From NCBI GenBank assembly GCA_963920705.1, contig OY987225.1:30875538-30939537 (forward strand): 64,000 nt of DNA, read 5' to 3'. The notes beneath the pieces were generated by a model. The model did no database searches. It was not told the origin of the DNA and worked only from the letters and a program-made list of their open reading frames with translations. The position numbers and the translations under genes are program-made. Shown piece after piece: positions 48,677 through 64,000 of this stretch. Source of the stretch: Odiellus spinosus. Its lineage: Eukaryota; Arthropoda; Arachnida; Opiliones; Phalangiidae. Positions within the stretch are counted from its first letter, which is position 1, and each line of letters starts with the position of its first letter.

Positions 48677-49643
48677 ATACACCCCCTGTAAAAACGACCG
48701 ATCGATAAATACACCCCCTGTAAAAACGACCGATCGATAAATACACCCCCTGTAAAAACGACCGATCGATAAAAACACCCCCTGTAAAAACGACCGATCG
48801 ATAAATACACCCCCAGTAAAAACGCCCGATCGATAAATAGACCCCCTGTAAAAACGACCGATCGATAAATAGACCCCCTGTAAAAACGACCGATCGCTAA
48901 ATACACCCCCTGTAAAAACGACCGATCGATAAATACACCCCCTGTAAAAACGACCGATCGATAAAAACACCCCCTGTAAAAACGACCGATCGATAAATAC
49001 ACCCCCAGTAAAAACGCCCGATCGATAAATAGACCCCCTGTAAAAACGACCGATCGATAAATAGACCCCCTGTAAAAACGACCGATCGCTAAATACACCC
49101 CCTGTAAAAACGACCGATCGATAAATACACCCCCTGTAAAAACGACCGATCGATAAATACACCCAATGTAAAAACGACCGATCGATAAATACACCCCCAG
49201 TAAAAACGACCGATCGATAAATACACCCCCAGTAAAAACGACCGATCGATAAATACACCCCCTGTAAAAACGACCGATCGATAAATACACCCCCTGTAAA
49301 AACGACCGATCGATAAATACACCCCCTGTAAAAACGACCGATCGATAAATACACCCCCTGTAAAAACGACCGATCGATAAATACACCCCCTGTAAAAACG
49401 ACCGATCGATAAATACACCCCCTGTAAAAACGACCGATCGATAAATACCCCCCTGTAAAAACGACCGATCGATAAATACACCCCCTGTAAAAACGACCGA
49501 TCGATAAATACACCCCCTGTAAAAACGACCGATCGATAAATACACCCCCTGTAAAAACGACCGATCGATAAATACACCCCCTGTAAAAACGACCGATCGA
49601 TAAATACACCCCCTGTAAAAACGACCGATCGATAAAAACACCC
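48677..49643 (-). repeat. terminal part of the right arm, 32-bp units
   Basis: About 30 regular units close the array. Two neighbouring 192-bp groups (near 48755-48905 and 48947-49097) share the rare variants CCCCCAGTAAAAACGCCCG and AAATAGACC, so six units duplicated together. The ordered array ends at an AAAACACCCCCTTTTTTG junction. Confidence 0.92.
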
Positions 49644-49696
49644 CCTTTTTTGAAAATAAAACACCCCTTTTTTGAAAATAAAACACCCCTTTTTTG
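49643..49696 (+). repeat. three copies of a ~22-bp junction repeat
   Basis: AAAACACCCCTTTTTTGAAA-type units bridge the 32-bp array and the right-flank minisatellite. ACACCCC is retained from the core. Confidence 0.7.
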
Positions 49697-50137
49697 AATT
49701 GAGATTGGGGAAAATTGAGATTGGGGAAAATTGAGATTGGGGAAAATTGAGATTGAGATTGGGGAAAATTGAGATTGGGGAAAATTGAGATTGGGGAAAA
49801 TTGAGATTGGGGAAAATTGAGATTGGGGAAAATTGAGATTGGGGAAAATTGAGATTGGGGAAAATTGAGATTGGGGAAAATTGAGATTGGGGAAAATTGA
49901 GATTGGGGAAAATTGAGATTGGGGAAAATTGAGATTGGGGAAAATTGAGATTGGGGAAAATTGAGATTGGGGAAAATTGAGATTGGGGAAAATTGAGATT
50001 GGGAAAATTGAGGTTGGGAAAATTGAGGTTGGGAAAATTGAGGTTGGGAAAATTGAGGTTGGGAAAATTGAGGTTGGGAAAATTGAGGTTGGGAAAATTG
50101 AGGTTGGGAAAATTGAGGTTGGGAAAATTTAGATTTT
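49697..50137 (+). repeat. right-flank minisatellite, 16-bp then 15-bp units
   Basis: About 19 units of GAGATTGGGGAAAATT are followed by about 9 of GAGGTTGGGAAAATT. It ends about 20 bp before the MCM7 poly(A) signal. The unit is the reverse complement of the left-flank type (CAATTTTCCC..ATCT), so the outer flanks of the whole locus are also inverted relative to each other. Confidence 0.93.
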
Positions 50138-50156
50138 TTTTTTTTTTAGCTGTAAA

Positions 50157-50162
50157 TTTATT
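50157..50162 (-). terminator. MCM7 poly(A) signal
   Basis: TTTATT on the + strand reads AATAAA on the MCM7 strand, 94 bases after the stop codon. It lies immediately beside the right-flank minisatellite. Confidence 0.6.
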
Positions 50163-50255
50163 TAATGCTGAAAAACAATATTACAAACGTAAATCAAAAA
50201 TAATTAAAATTATAGCGTATAAAATATGTACACGCGAGTAAAATATGAAAGGAAA

Positions 50256-56819
<6,564 letters not shown>

Positions 56820-57110
56820 TTGTAAATGATATTAAATTTGTAGAAATGTTATAAAAATACCTAAAAAAAGGCACGCACGCTTTCACATCCGCACTCCACA
56901 GAACAATGGGAATAAATTTTGGCGGGAAATGTTTGAGCAGACGATCCTCCTAGGGTGCGAATAAAATTAAGTTTACCACCCACCCTCACCCCCTTGGAAG
57001 CCCCGCTGCTTAAATTTTCTAATTGGCTACATAAATTGTGACGTCAGATATACAGTAATGGTGGAGATCGGGTCTGTTTGCGTTTTCCGTGTTTACTGTT
57101 AATCAAAACA
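56820..57110. promoter_or_regulatory. bidirectional MCM7 / DCUN1D1 promoter
   Basis: The 291 bp between the two start codons hold an E2F-type site TTTTGGCGGGAAA (56917-56929), a C-rich CCACCCTCACCCCC block (about 56979-56992), an inverted CCAAT box (ATTGG, 57022-57026) and a full CRE TGACGTCA (57039-57046). E2F control of MCM genes at G1/S is established in animals. That DCUN1D1 shares it here is inference from the shared interval. Confidence 0.75.
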
Positions 57111-58594
57111 ATGGTAAGAAAATGTTATTTGACGCAAATTTAAAATTAAAATTATAAAATTAAATATTTTCTTCCATTTTTCGTTTGAAAACCAATTTGC
57201 AGCACAAACTGAAATCGTCACAAAAAGACAAAGTCAAGCAATTCATCGCCTTTACCCAAACTGGCGAAAAAACCGCTATCTACTGCTTAACCCAACACGA
57301 ATGGAAATTAGACGTGGCTTCTGACAATTATTTCCAAAATCCAGACTTATATTATAGAGAACCAAAATTGGCAGTCGATAAAAAACGACTGGAACAATTG
57401 TTCAACAAATACCGAGGTACAAACTCTACACACTCGCACGCATACATCTCACACCTTTAGTTCTCGATCTTAACCCTTTATGTCCTAGGCCTACGTAACT
57501 TAAAACGCTTCTTTCATATAAAAACCTATAAAATAATCTTTAGATTCGCACGAACTCGACAAAATTACGGCTGATGGAATAATGAGGTTTCTAGACGATC
57601 TTAATCTCGCGCCTGACAGTAGACTGGTTTTAATCATAGCTTGGAAATTTAAGGCAGGGATTCAATGTGAATTCTCTAGAGAAGAGTTTGTTAATGGAAT
57701 GACCGAATTATGGTAAGATTTGAAAGATTATTTTACCACAAAAATTAAGTTTCAGAGAGTAAAAACCTGTATTAACGCGAGTAGCTGCGATTCCGTCGAA
57801 AAACTAAAACATAAACTTCCCTCGTTGGAAGCCGAACTAAAAGATCAGTTAAGGTTGAAAGACTTTTACAATTTCACCTTTAACTATGCAAAAAATCCTG
57901 GTCAAAAGGGTTTAGGTAAATTAAATTCACGTTTTTACTGACAATATTTTAAGATATTTCTTACTTTTATAGATCTAGATATGGCTATAGCTTATTGGAA
58001 TATTGTTTTATCCGGAAGGTTTAAGTTTCTCGATCTATGGTGCCAGTTTCTTCAAGTAAAATTGATTTATTTTTAATTAAATTTCCATTAAAATAAATTA
58101 CGATTAAATCTTTTTAGGAGCATCACAAACGTTCCATCCCTAAAGATACGTGGAATTTATTATTAGACTTTAGCAATATGATTGCCGATGATATGAGTAA
58201 TTACGACGAAGAAGGTATTTAATTTTAAAACTATTAAAGGGAGCCTGAAAGAAATGGAGTAATATGTGATAACTTAATTTTTAGAATTTCTTATACCCTA
58301 AAAATAAGTAGTTTACCTCAATTAACGGGAATTATCATAAAAACTAAGTCAAGTAAAATGGTGGATGAGTTAAATATGTCGGGGGATAAAACCTGTATTT
58401 TGTGGTAAATAAATATTTGACAGGAGGCATTTTAATCAAGAAAAATAGGGATTTCCATTCAAATTTTTCCTTCAGGCTCCCTTTAAAGATAAAGTACTAA
58501 AATATTTCTTTCAGGAGCTTGGCCAGTTTTAATTGACGATTTTGTTGAATACGCTCGACCTATCGTTAATGCCAATAGGAGTACTCAAGTGTAA
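57111..58594 (+). CDS. DCUN1D1: DCUN1D1 homologue (cullin neddylation E3, DCN1-like)
   Basis: Seven exons: 57111-57113 (only the ATG), 57203-57416, 57544-57712, 57785-57915, 57973-58055, 58118-58214 and 58515-58594. They read through to 258 residues (human DCUN1D1 259). The N-terminus [19 protein letters not shown] and the [14 protein letters not shown] block form the UBA-like region. The rest is the PONY/DCUN1 domain, with [37 protein letters not shown] and [20 protein letters not shown]. The family binds UBC12 and cullins and promotes NEDD8 transfer, activating cullin-RING ligases. The acceptor at 57784 was chosen over one three bases upstream because it keeps the family length (MTEL-C-CDSVEKL). 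Exon 1 contributes only the start codon. The last intron holds a TTAA-flanked MITE. Confidence 0.97.
58238..58482. mobile_element. TTAA-flanked MITE in the last DCUN1D1 intron
   Basis: AGGGAGCCTGAA at the left end and TTCAGGCTCCCT at the right end are exact inverses. TTAA lies directly outside both (58234-58237 and 58483-58486). TTAA targeting is typical of piggyBac and Kolobok elements. It is 245 bp long, occupies most of the 300-bp intron and leaves both splice sites intact. Confidence 0.8.
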
Positions 58595-58626
58595 TTTAAA
58601 TTAAGAAATACCAAAATTAAATTTAT

Positions 58627-58632
58627 AATAAA
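58627..58632 (+). terminator. DCUN1D1 poly(A) signal
   Basis: AATAAA lies 33 bases after the stop codon at 58592-58594. It is close but otherwise well placed. Confidence 0.5.
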
Positions 58633-59466
58633 ACTGCTGGGTGGGAAAAAAACACTAAAAAATGGACTAAAATATCATTTTTTCTTCATTCCCATTGTGT
58701 ATAAAAAAAATGACGAAAAAATAAAATAACATTATCTTTGCCTAGATAAAAGATTCAAGAACTTTTTAAAACAAAGTTATAATTATTAAATTTAAATGCG
58801 CATTCGAATAACTCAATTTAAAATGGATTTGGATAGATATAAACTTTTGTTCAAAATGTTTTTGCGCTCTTGTCCTATTTGTTTTTGTTTTGTAAATAAA
58901 TTTTTTCCTTCTCTAAAAGAAAAAAGCAACTTCGTTGCGTACGTTTGTAGAAAAACGGTAAAAGAAAATACTGTTTATAAAAGTAACGTTTTAGGACCAT
59001 TATTTATTTAAAAAAGTCAAAAATGACCGCTGCTCATTATGGGAAGGACGATTTAAATACTTATTATTAATTGTAATTGAAAAAGATAGATTTGTTTAGG
59101 AATTCCGCTAAAATAAGCAATTTTTCACCCCCTTGATAAATCAAGCTTCAAAAATGTATATTGATTCGCAAAATTGAAACTAAAATTGAAAATACTAGTT
59201 TGACAATAAAAAAAAAATGTTTTTCCCATTGAAGAAAATGACTATTTCAAAATTGTAAATAAAATACCATGCCATTTAATATATTGCCTTTATTTTATTC
59301 TTAAATAAGCCTAAAATCTTATTTTAATAAAGATGAAAGTGGGAGGCAACCAAATTATATTTTTGGTAAAGAACAGCAATGTTTATATTCTATCACTAAT
59401 AAAAAGCAAAAACTTTAGAGGTTTTGGTGATTATTAGCATTGATTGTAAACAAGATAATCCGTGGG
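58633..59466. other. intergenic DNA, no gene seen
   Basis: AT-rich. The 71-codon frame at 58796-59011 shows no similarity I recognise and no regulatory context. Confidence 0.5.
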
Positions 59467-59637
59467 GTAAAGCTGGATTTTCAAAGGAGCGGGCAAAAAT
59501 CGAGTGGGTGCGAAAGGCCGATTTCATAAAAAGCGATGTTTTTGCGGCAGAGCGTGTAATTCCCGGGAAAGAGGGTAAAAAATCACTACCCGCTCCGATC
59601 TGATTCGCTACCCGCTCTTTTGAAAATCAAACTTTAC
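59467..59637. mobile_element. small TIR element, ~171 bp
   Basis: GTAAAGCTGGATTTTCAAAG at the left is mirrored by CTTTTGAAAATCAAACTTTAC at the right (short differences), followed inward by GAGCGGG and CCCGCTC. No flanking duplication was seen. Confidence 0.6.
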
Positions 59638-59923
59638 GAGTTACGCGACGAGACTACTTGTTTTCGCGGGAATCGCGGCCGAAGGCCAGGCTGGTTCAAT
59701 TGTTAATTAAGAGCCAAATTAATTCATTTAACTAAGTTGCAAAGTTATGCCTATGACTCAAGTACGCGGTGTTAATGAATTTGATTGAAAACCACGGCCA
59801 AATTTTTTTTATTTTTATTTGTGAAGTTATTCGAGTTGGGTCGTTTTCGCTCTAAGAATGCGGCGAGCTTAAAGGCACTATCTGCTCTGAAACTTGCCCG
59901 TTTAAAATCCTCTTCCCTTATAC

Positions 59924-60215
59924 CAAGAAGGATCAGATAAGGAGAGGAAAAGTGGGAACGGCGCGGCTCCTACTGCGTCGGCCTAAACTCCCACTCTGGG
60001 AGAACGGGGGATAGACGGGGGTAGAGATGCTTCGTGGTAAATTGTTGTCACGTGGGTAAAACGAATCCTTTATGAGACGCGCTAGCTAGCGACCACGTGA
60101 CAACAGTTTACCTCGAGAATTTCCTATCCCCCCTTTCCACCCGAGTGGGAGGTTGGCTCTTCTCTCCCTAACTCAACGCAGCCCCACTTTTCCTCTCCTT
60201 ATCTGATCCTTCTTG
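59924..60215 (-). mobile_element. MITE family D, copy 2 (292 bp, 7-bp TSD)
   Basis: It aligns along its length with the reverse complement of the element at 8164-8444, including CACGTGGTCGCTAGCTAGCG-type centre blocks and the CCCACTCGGGTGG and CCCACTCTGGGAG segments. CTTATAC flanks it on both sides (59917-59923 and 60216-60222). Its TIRs are slightly more diverged (CAAGAAGGATCAGATAAGG). Confidence 0.9.
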
Positions 60216-60228
60216 CTTATACACGCAG

Positions 60229-60275
60229 CCTAGCTTTGACTATACAATTTGTTTTGTACAACGTCGTCTGCTAAG
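60229..60275 (+). repeat. repeat fragment shared with 8811-8855
   Basis: AGCTTTGACTATACAATTTG followed by an AACGTCGTCTGC block, 13 bp after the end of the family D element. See the partner copy at 8811. Confidence 0.5.
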
Positions 60276-60369
60276 TTAGAAAAGAAGGCGACTTTAAATG
60301 GGATTTGAAAATAGCAGATAGTCCCTTTAATTAATGCCGCGGCCGATTTGAATCGAAAACATTTCACTT

Positions 60370-60530
60370 CTTGATGACATTTGGCTCTCTCTTTATTATC
60401 CCACATCCATGATTTAAAGTCTAACTCTCCCTTTATTATTACTTCATGATTGTACATTTGGCTCTCCCTCCCTAACCCTAATCCATGATTTTACGTCTGT
60501 CTCTCCCTTTATTGTTACTCCGCGTTAAAA
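60370..60530 (+). repeat. diverged tandem repeat with CTCTCCCTTTATT
   Basis: Three loose units of about 50-55 bp each carry CTCTC(C)CTTTATT, TTACT(T/C)C, CATGATT and an AAGTCT/ACGTCT or ACATTTGG step. It lies downstream of the protease gene's stop codon. Confidence 0.5.
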
Positions 60531-60917
60531 CCTCTGACCCATAAAGAAGCTCACTCATAAGGCAGTTTTCAACACTTTGAGACAGGTTATAACGTCTTTT
60601 AAGATGTTTAATAAGAGTTTTAAGTTAAATAAATTTAGATGCGTGTATTGAATTATCTTTAAGTGAAGGAAAACACCATTTCGAACAACGTAATTTTGAA
60701 AGAATTGAATTTAAGTTAGAGGATTATCAGTAATTATAATTACTAATATGATTATGACATATAACTTCAATTAATATAAAAGTCTCGTTATTTGTAATCA
60801 GTTTTAATGAATTTTCAAATTATATATCTAAAAAGCTCGAAGTCTCTTTGAGAGTGAAACCATTAGTATTACGTATGGCAAAGGCCAATAGATATAACAT
60901 ATCTATTTGGTTTTTAC

Positions 60918-63448
60918 TTAAGTAGTACTGATTTCTAGTGGTAACATGTTTGGATATGTACATTGCCTTAAGATATTACAAAGATTGTTAGATCTTGACA
61001 GCCTCATGTACCCTTTTTCTCCCCAGGTTGTTCCCCAACTACCAAACAAAATGAATTATAAGAATTAGACCAGAAATGGTGGATATAAATATAAGCTTGA
61101 GGAACACTTAATTGTAAATGCATCAATCTGTGGTTAAAATAATAATAACTGACCTGTTTTTAATTAACCAATAATCACTACCATTTGCCGTTCCAAAGCC
61201 ACAAAGTAAGACCACGTGCGTTAAAGTATCGTTATAGCATTCAGGGTCGTTGTACACTCCACTCCTGCGAATTGTAGTAAAACAGTAAAATCATATTCCA
61301 TCAGTGTCTTTACTGGACGTATTAAGTTACCGGTAGTTGATGAAAGATTGTGGATGGGAATTGATCAAGCAAGTGACTGGTCCGACAAAGGACAAGCCTT
61401 CCATGACACCCGCCACGTTAAACTGAGGCAATTGCGTATATTTCGCGCATATAAAAGGCACATTACAAGACTTCTTGAATAAGCATTTGGGATTGTCCTG
61501 CGTCGAGTAAACTGGTCAAGCCACTCGACAAAAAAAACGCTTTACCATATCAGACTTTCGTACCTTGTACTTGTACGGGTAGCAAGATTCTAGATTGTAT
61601 CCGCTTTGTCTTCCACAACATTTGTATATAGCGGTAGGAAATCCACCTTCGCAGCCCAGAGTACCTAAAACAAGATGGTTAAGCCCATAGTAATAGCTAG
61701 ACCCCAGACATTGTTAAAGAGAATGATGCTTTAGCAAGGGCGTGTTATGCATGCATAAACCCTCTTTAAACAATTTGAATGGCGTCTCGAGATTCCTTTA
61801 AACACGATGTTAAGGAAATTTCTCGTAGACTACATTACCGTGAGCGGTTTTTCTCAATTGAGATGAGATTGAGAAAAATTGAGATTGAGAAAAATTGAGA
61901 TTGAGAAAAATTGAGATTGAGAAAAATTGAGATTGAGAAAAATTGAGATTGAGAAAAATTGAGATTGAGAAAAATTGAGATTGAGAAAAATTGAGATTGA
62001 GAAAAATTGAGATTGAGAAAAATTGAGATTGAGAAAAATTGAGATTGAGAAAAATTGAGATTGAGAAAAATTGAGATTGAGAAAAATTGAGATTGAGAAA
62101 AATTGAGATTGAGAAAAATTGAGATTGAGAAAAATTGAGATTGAGAAAAATTGAGATTGAGAAAAATTGAGATTGAGAAAAATTGAGATTGAGAAAAATT
62201 GAGATTGAGAAAAATTGAGATTGAGAAAAATTGAGATTGAGAAAAATTGAGATTGAGAAAAATTGAGATTGAGAAAAATTGAGATTGAGAAAAATTGAGA
62301 TTGAGAAAAATTGAGATTGAGAAAAATTGAGATTGAGAAAAATTGAGATTGAGAAAAATTGAGATTGAGAAAAATTGAGATTGAGAAAAATTGAGATTGA
62401 GAAAAATTGAGATTGAGCTTTATTACATTAGACACTAACGCGTCTATTGACTACCGAGAGAACCAAGCCATTACATACCGAAAGGAGTCGAACAATCTAC
62501 TCCGTTTTGAATACTTAAGTTGTACATTTTTCCGTGATTAAAGTAGATTTGACTTTGCATGGCCTCGACCGCGGAAGCTGCCCAACAAGAATTGCAGATA
62601 CCCTAGATTGTAAGTAATTGCGTAAATATTCTAATATATTTCAATGTCAGCACGTATTAGAGAAAGCCCATTTGGGATTTCTTCCGCGCTTTCTGGTGTA
62701 ATTGAGTTTACATTGACAAAAGCGTCTAGGAAATAGTCTTCTACTTTACTTGATACCTAACCAACGACGAAACGACACCAGATTTTCTGTAATCCAAGAA
62801 TTTTTCAACTAGACGACTTCTAGTCCAATTCACTGCGGCATACAATTAATCAACGCTAATTTAGCTACAAATAAACAGTTAAACCAAAAAAAAAAAGGAA
62901 AAAAAACGCCCCGAAGCTTAATAATATCAGCGAAGTTCCAGGTAAATGTACCGGCAGATTCTGATTCGAGACACTCTAGCGGCCGCAGACTAAATTCCGT
63001 CCATCTTTCCCGACTCAAAATATCAAGGAAGAGTTCAAACCGCTTGAGGCAGATAGGGGTGATGACGTTTTAAGTCACGGACTAATACGTTTACATGGCC
63101 CTTTGCTGATAGTATTAAGCTACGAGATCTAGTTTACTTTGATAAACGTTTGGTTAAACTCATATAGAAAGACTAACCTTCATATTGCTCGGCATCAACT
63201 AGCAACTCAGATAACCAAGTGAGGTTCGGAACCTGATGAGCTAATTTGAAACGATCTTCCGGGCTCTTTTATAGGAAAAATAAAACCCGGTCCATTTATT
63301 TCTTGTTTTGGCTCTAATGATTTATATTTAAATGCATATTAAACAGACCCAATGAGAAAAATGATTGAGTCCAACGTCGAATTTGAAATCGCATTTGGAT
63401 TTCCTAATCTTAAACTCCGATATGTATCTCAGTGTATGGCCAAAATTA
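60918..63448 (-). CDS. papain-family (C1A) cysteine protease, cathepsin-like; 5' end not resolved
   Basis: Exons in transcript order: 63448-63349, 63265-63178, 62832-62750, 62602-62479, 61664-61564, 61497-61331, 61264-61154 and 61038-60918. Phases agree and give about 298 residues. The first exon is prodomain (I29-like): [12 protein letters not shown] ... [10 protein letters not shown], continuing SPEDRF, which matches the usual N-x-FADL-TPEEF layout. The mature part has [16 protein letters not shown], the active-site Cys in [28 protein letters not shown], the catalytic His in [11 protein letters not shown] and the Asn in [19 protein letters not shown]. All four catalytic positions (Gln, Cys, His, Asn) are present, so it should be active. 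Such enzymes work in lysosomes or are secreted. CWAAS in place of the usual CWAFS is odd. The signal peptide and first exons must lie beyond 63448. Confidence 0.9.
61855..62415. repeat. 16-bp minisatellite in a protease intron, ~35 copies
   Basis: The unit GAGATTGAGAAAAATT is repeated almost without variation in the intron between the active-site exon and the GCEGG exon. Its homogeneity suggests recent expansion. It differs by a few bases from the right-flank unit of the giant array (GAGATTGGGGAAAATT). The 193-codon antisense frame is translated repeat. Confidence 0.95.
63009..63117 (-). mobile_element. MITE family C, copy 2, truncated, in a protease intron
   Basis: The right end CCTTTGCTGATAGTATTA is intact. 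Going inwards, the reverse complement matches 10107-10235 block for block (CACTTAAAAC, GTCATCACCCCTATC, GAACTCTTCCTTGATATTTT). The second terminal repeat is missing, so this copy is truncated. It lies in the intron between prodomain exon 63265-63178 and exon 62832-62750. Confidence 0.7.
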
Positions 63449-64000
63449 CTGTAAATCAATGTCATCTAATTTTAAAACAATCGTAAAATCTAGCAAAATG
63501 CCAGAAGTCTAATATTTGATAAGAGAATTCCATATAACCTTTGACTTTGAAACTTTGCAAGTGCCTAATGAATGTACCTCGATAATTAAGGGATCCAGAG
63601 TTAGGAGAGGGTGGTATAAAATAAGACCCGCTCCTACAAAAACCAACTTTGGATAGCTTTAAAATGGTACATGAGCTCGATCCCCATACCAATTTCAGAG
63701 ACCTCCGGCGAGTTTTCTATTTTAAATGCAAGAATTAATTTTAAAATAATTTAGAGAGAATGACTAGATTTGTATCGTTCGAGCGAACGTAGGTTCAGCT
63801 TTCACTGGTCACTAGACTAAGTTTTAAATGTATGTTCTAGGACTTTTAACAACGGACTGTATGGACATCTGTTAAACAAAAACGTGGCGTCCATAAGCGT
63901 CCTCTAACCGCAAACAGACGCGCTAGTGGATTTACTAGCTACTACTTTTAAATTAATTCTTGGTATATTTGTAATCATTATTACTCGAAGTCTCTGTTGT
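63449..64000. other. probable upstream part of the protease gene, exons not identified
   Basis: The prodomain exon at 63448-63349 starts at an acceptor in phase 2, so at least one more coding exon with the start codon and signal peptide should be here or beyond the window. I could not pick it with confidence. A reverse-strand 76-codon frame at 63462-63692 does not look like a prodomain. Confidence 0.4.

Noticed and set aside
30020..49643. CRISPR array
   Set aside because: Units are head-to-tail without unique spacers, the setting is a eukaryotic chromosome, and there are no cas genes.
58796..59011. 71-codon frame after DCUN1D1
   Set aside because: No homologue recognised and no regulatory context; it lies in the probable 3' flank.
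63462..63692. 76-codon reverse frame as the first protease exon
   Set aside because: It shows no signal peptide or I29 prodomain pattern, and its frame does not join the prodomain exon at a clear donor.

Overview
The window is animal nuclear DNA. Its genes are split by short GT-AG introns and encode proteins found across bilaterian animals: SCHIP1, TBL1/TBL1XR1 (Drosophila ebi), MCM7, DCUN1D1 and a papain-family cysteine protease. Non-coding DNA is AT-rich and full of small terminal-inverted-repeat (TIR) elements and minisatellites. An arthropod or another ecdysozoan seems likeliest, but nothing here fixes the species. I saw no bacterial operon, CRISPR array, rRNA or tRNA.

Layout. 1-12.1 kb: no convincing gene; several TIR elements, a dispersed ~55-bp repeat and many copies of a TAGGCTTAG-like motif. 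12.1-18.4 kb (+): SCHIP1, with a long form built on one 2.4-kb exon and a short form with its own first exon. 18.4-22.9 kb: intergenic, with duplicated and TIR sequence. 23.4-26.6 kb (+): TBL1, 11 exons, 493 codons. 27.3-50.1 kb: about 23 kb of tandem repeats. 50.3-56.8 kb (-): MCM7, 13 exons, 725 codons, with tandem arrays in four introns. 57.1-58.6 kb (+): DCUN1D1, 7 exons, 258 codons, sharing a 291-bp divergent promoter with MCM7. 60.9-63.45 kb (-): papain-like protease, 5' end not resolved.

The most striking object is the 27.3-50.1 kb array. Its core is TTTTTACAGGGGGTGTA. The core is joined to different linkers: poly-T, a linker containing ATCGATCGGTCG (32-bp unit, roughly 580 copies), or C-rich/G-rich DNA. 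Orientation flips once at 36,727/36,728. Inside is a palindrome, about 0.8 kb per arm, whose rare variants all pair at a coordinate sum of 73,721. The outer flanks (27.65-29.2 kb and 49.7-50.1 kb) are related 16-bp minisatellites, also in opposite orientation. The array lies exactly between the poly(A) signals of two convergent genes. Each half presents its G-rich, stop-free, splice-acceptor-bearing strand as the sense strand of read-through from the nearer gene. The very long open frames in the array come from the repeat and are not protein genes.

The genes form no pathway. MCM7 (replicative helicase) and DCUN1D1 (cullin neddylation) may be co-regulated through their shared promoter, which has an E2F-type site, an inverted CCAAT box and a CRE. 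TBL1 has a CRE plus CCAAT pair upstream. All exon coordinates come from reading splice sites and protein similarity by eye, without alignment tools.
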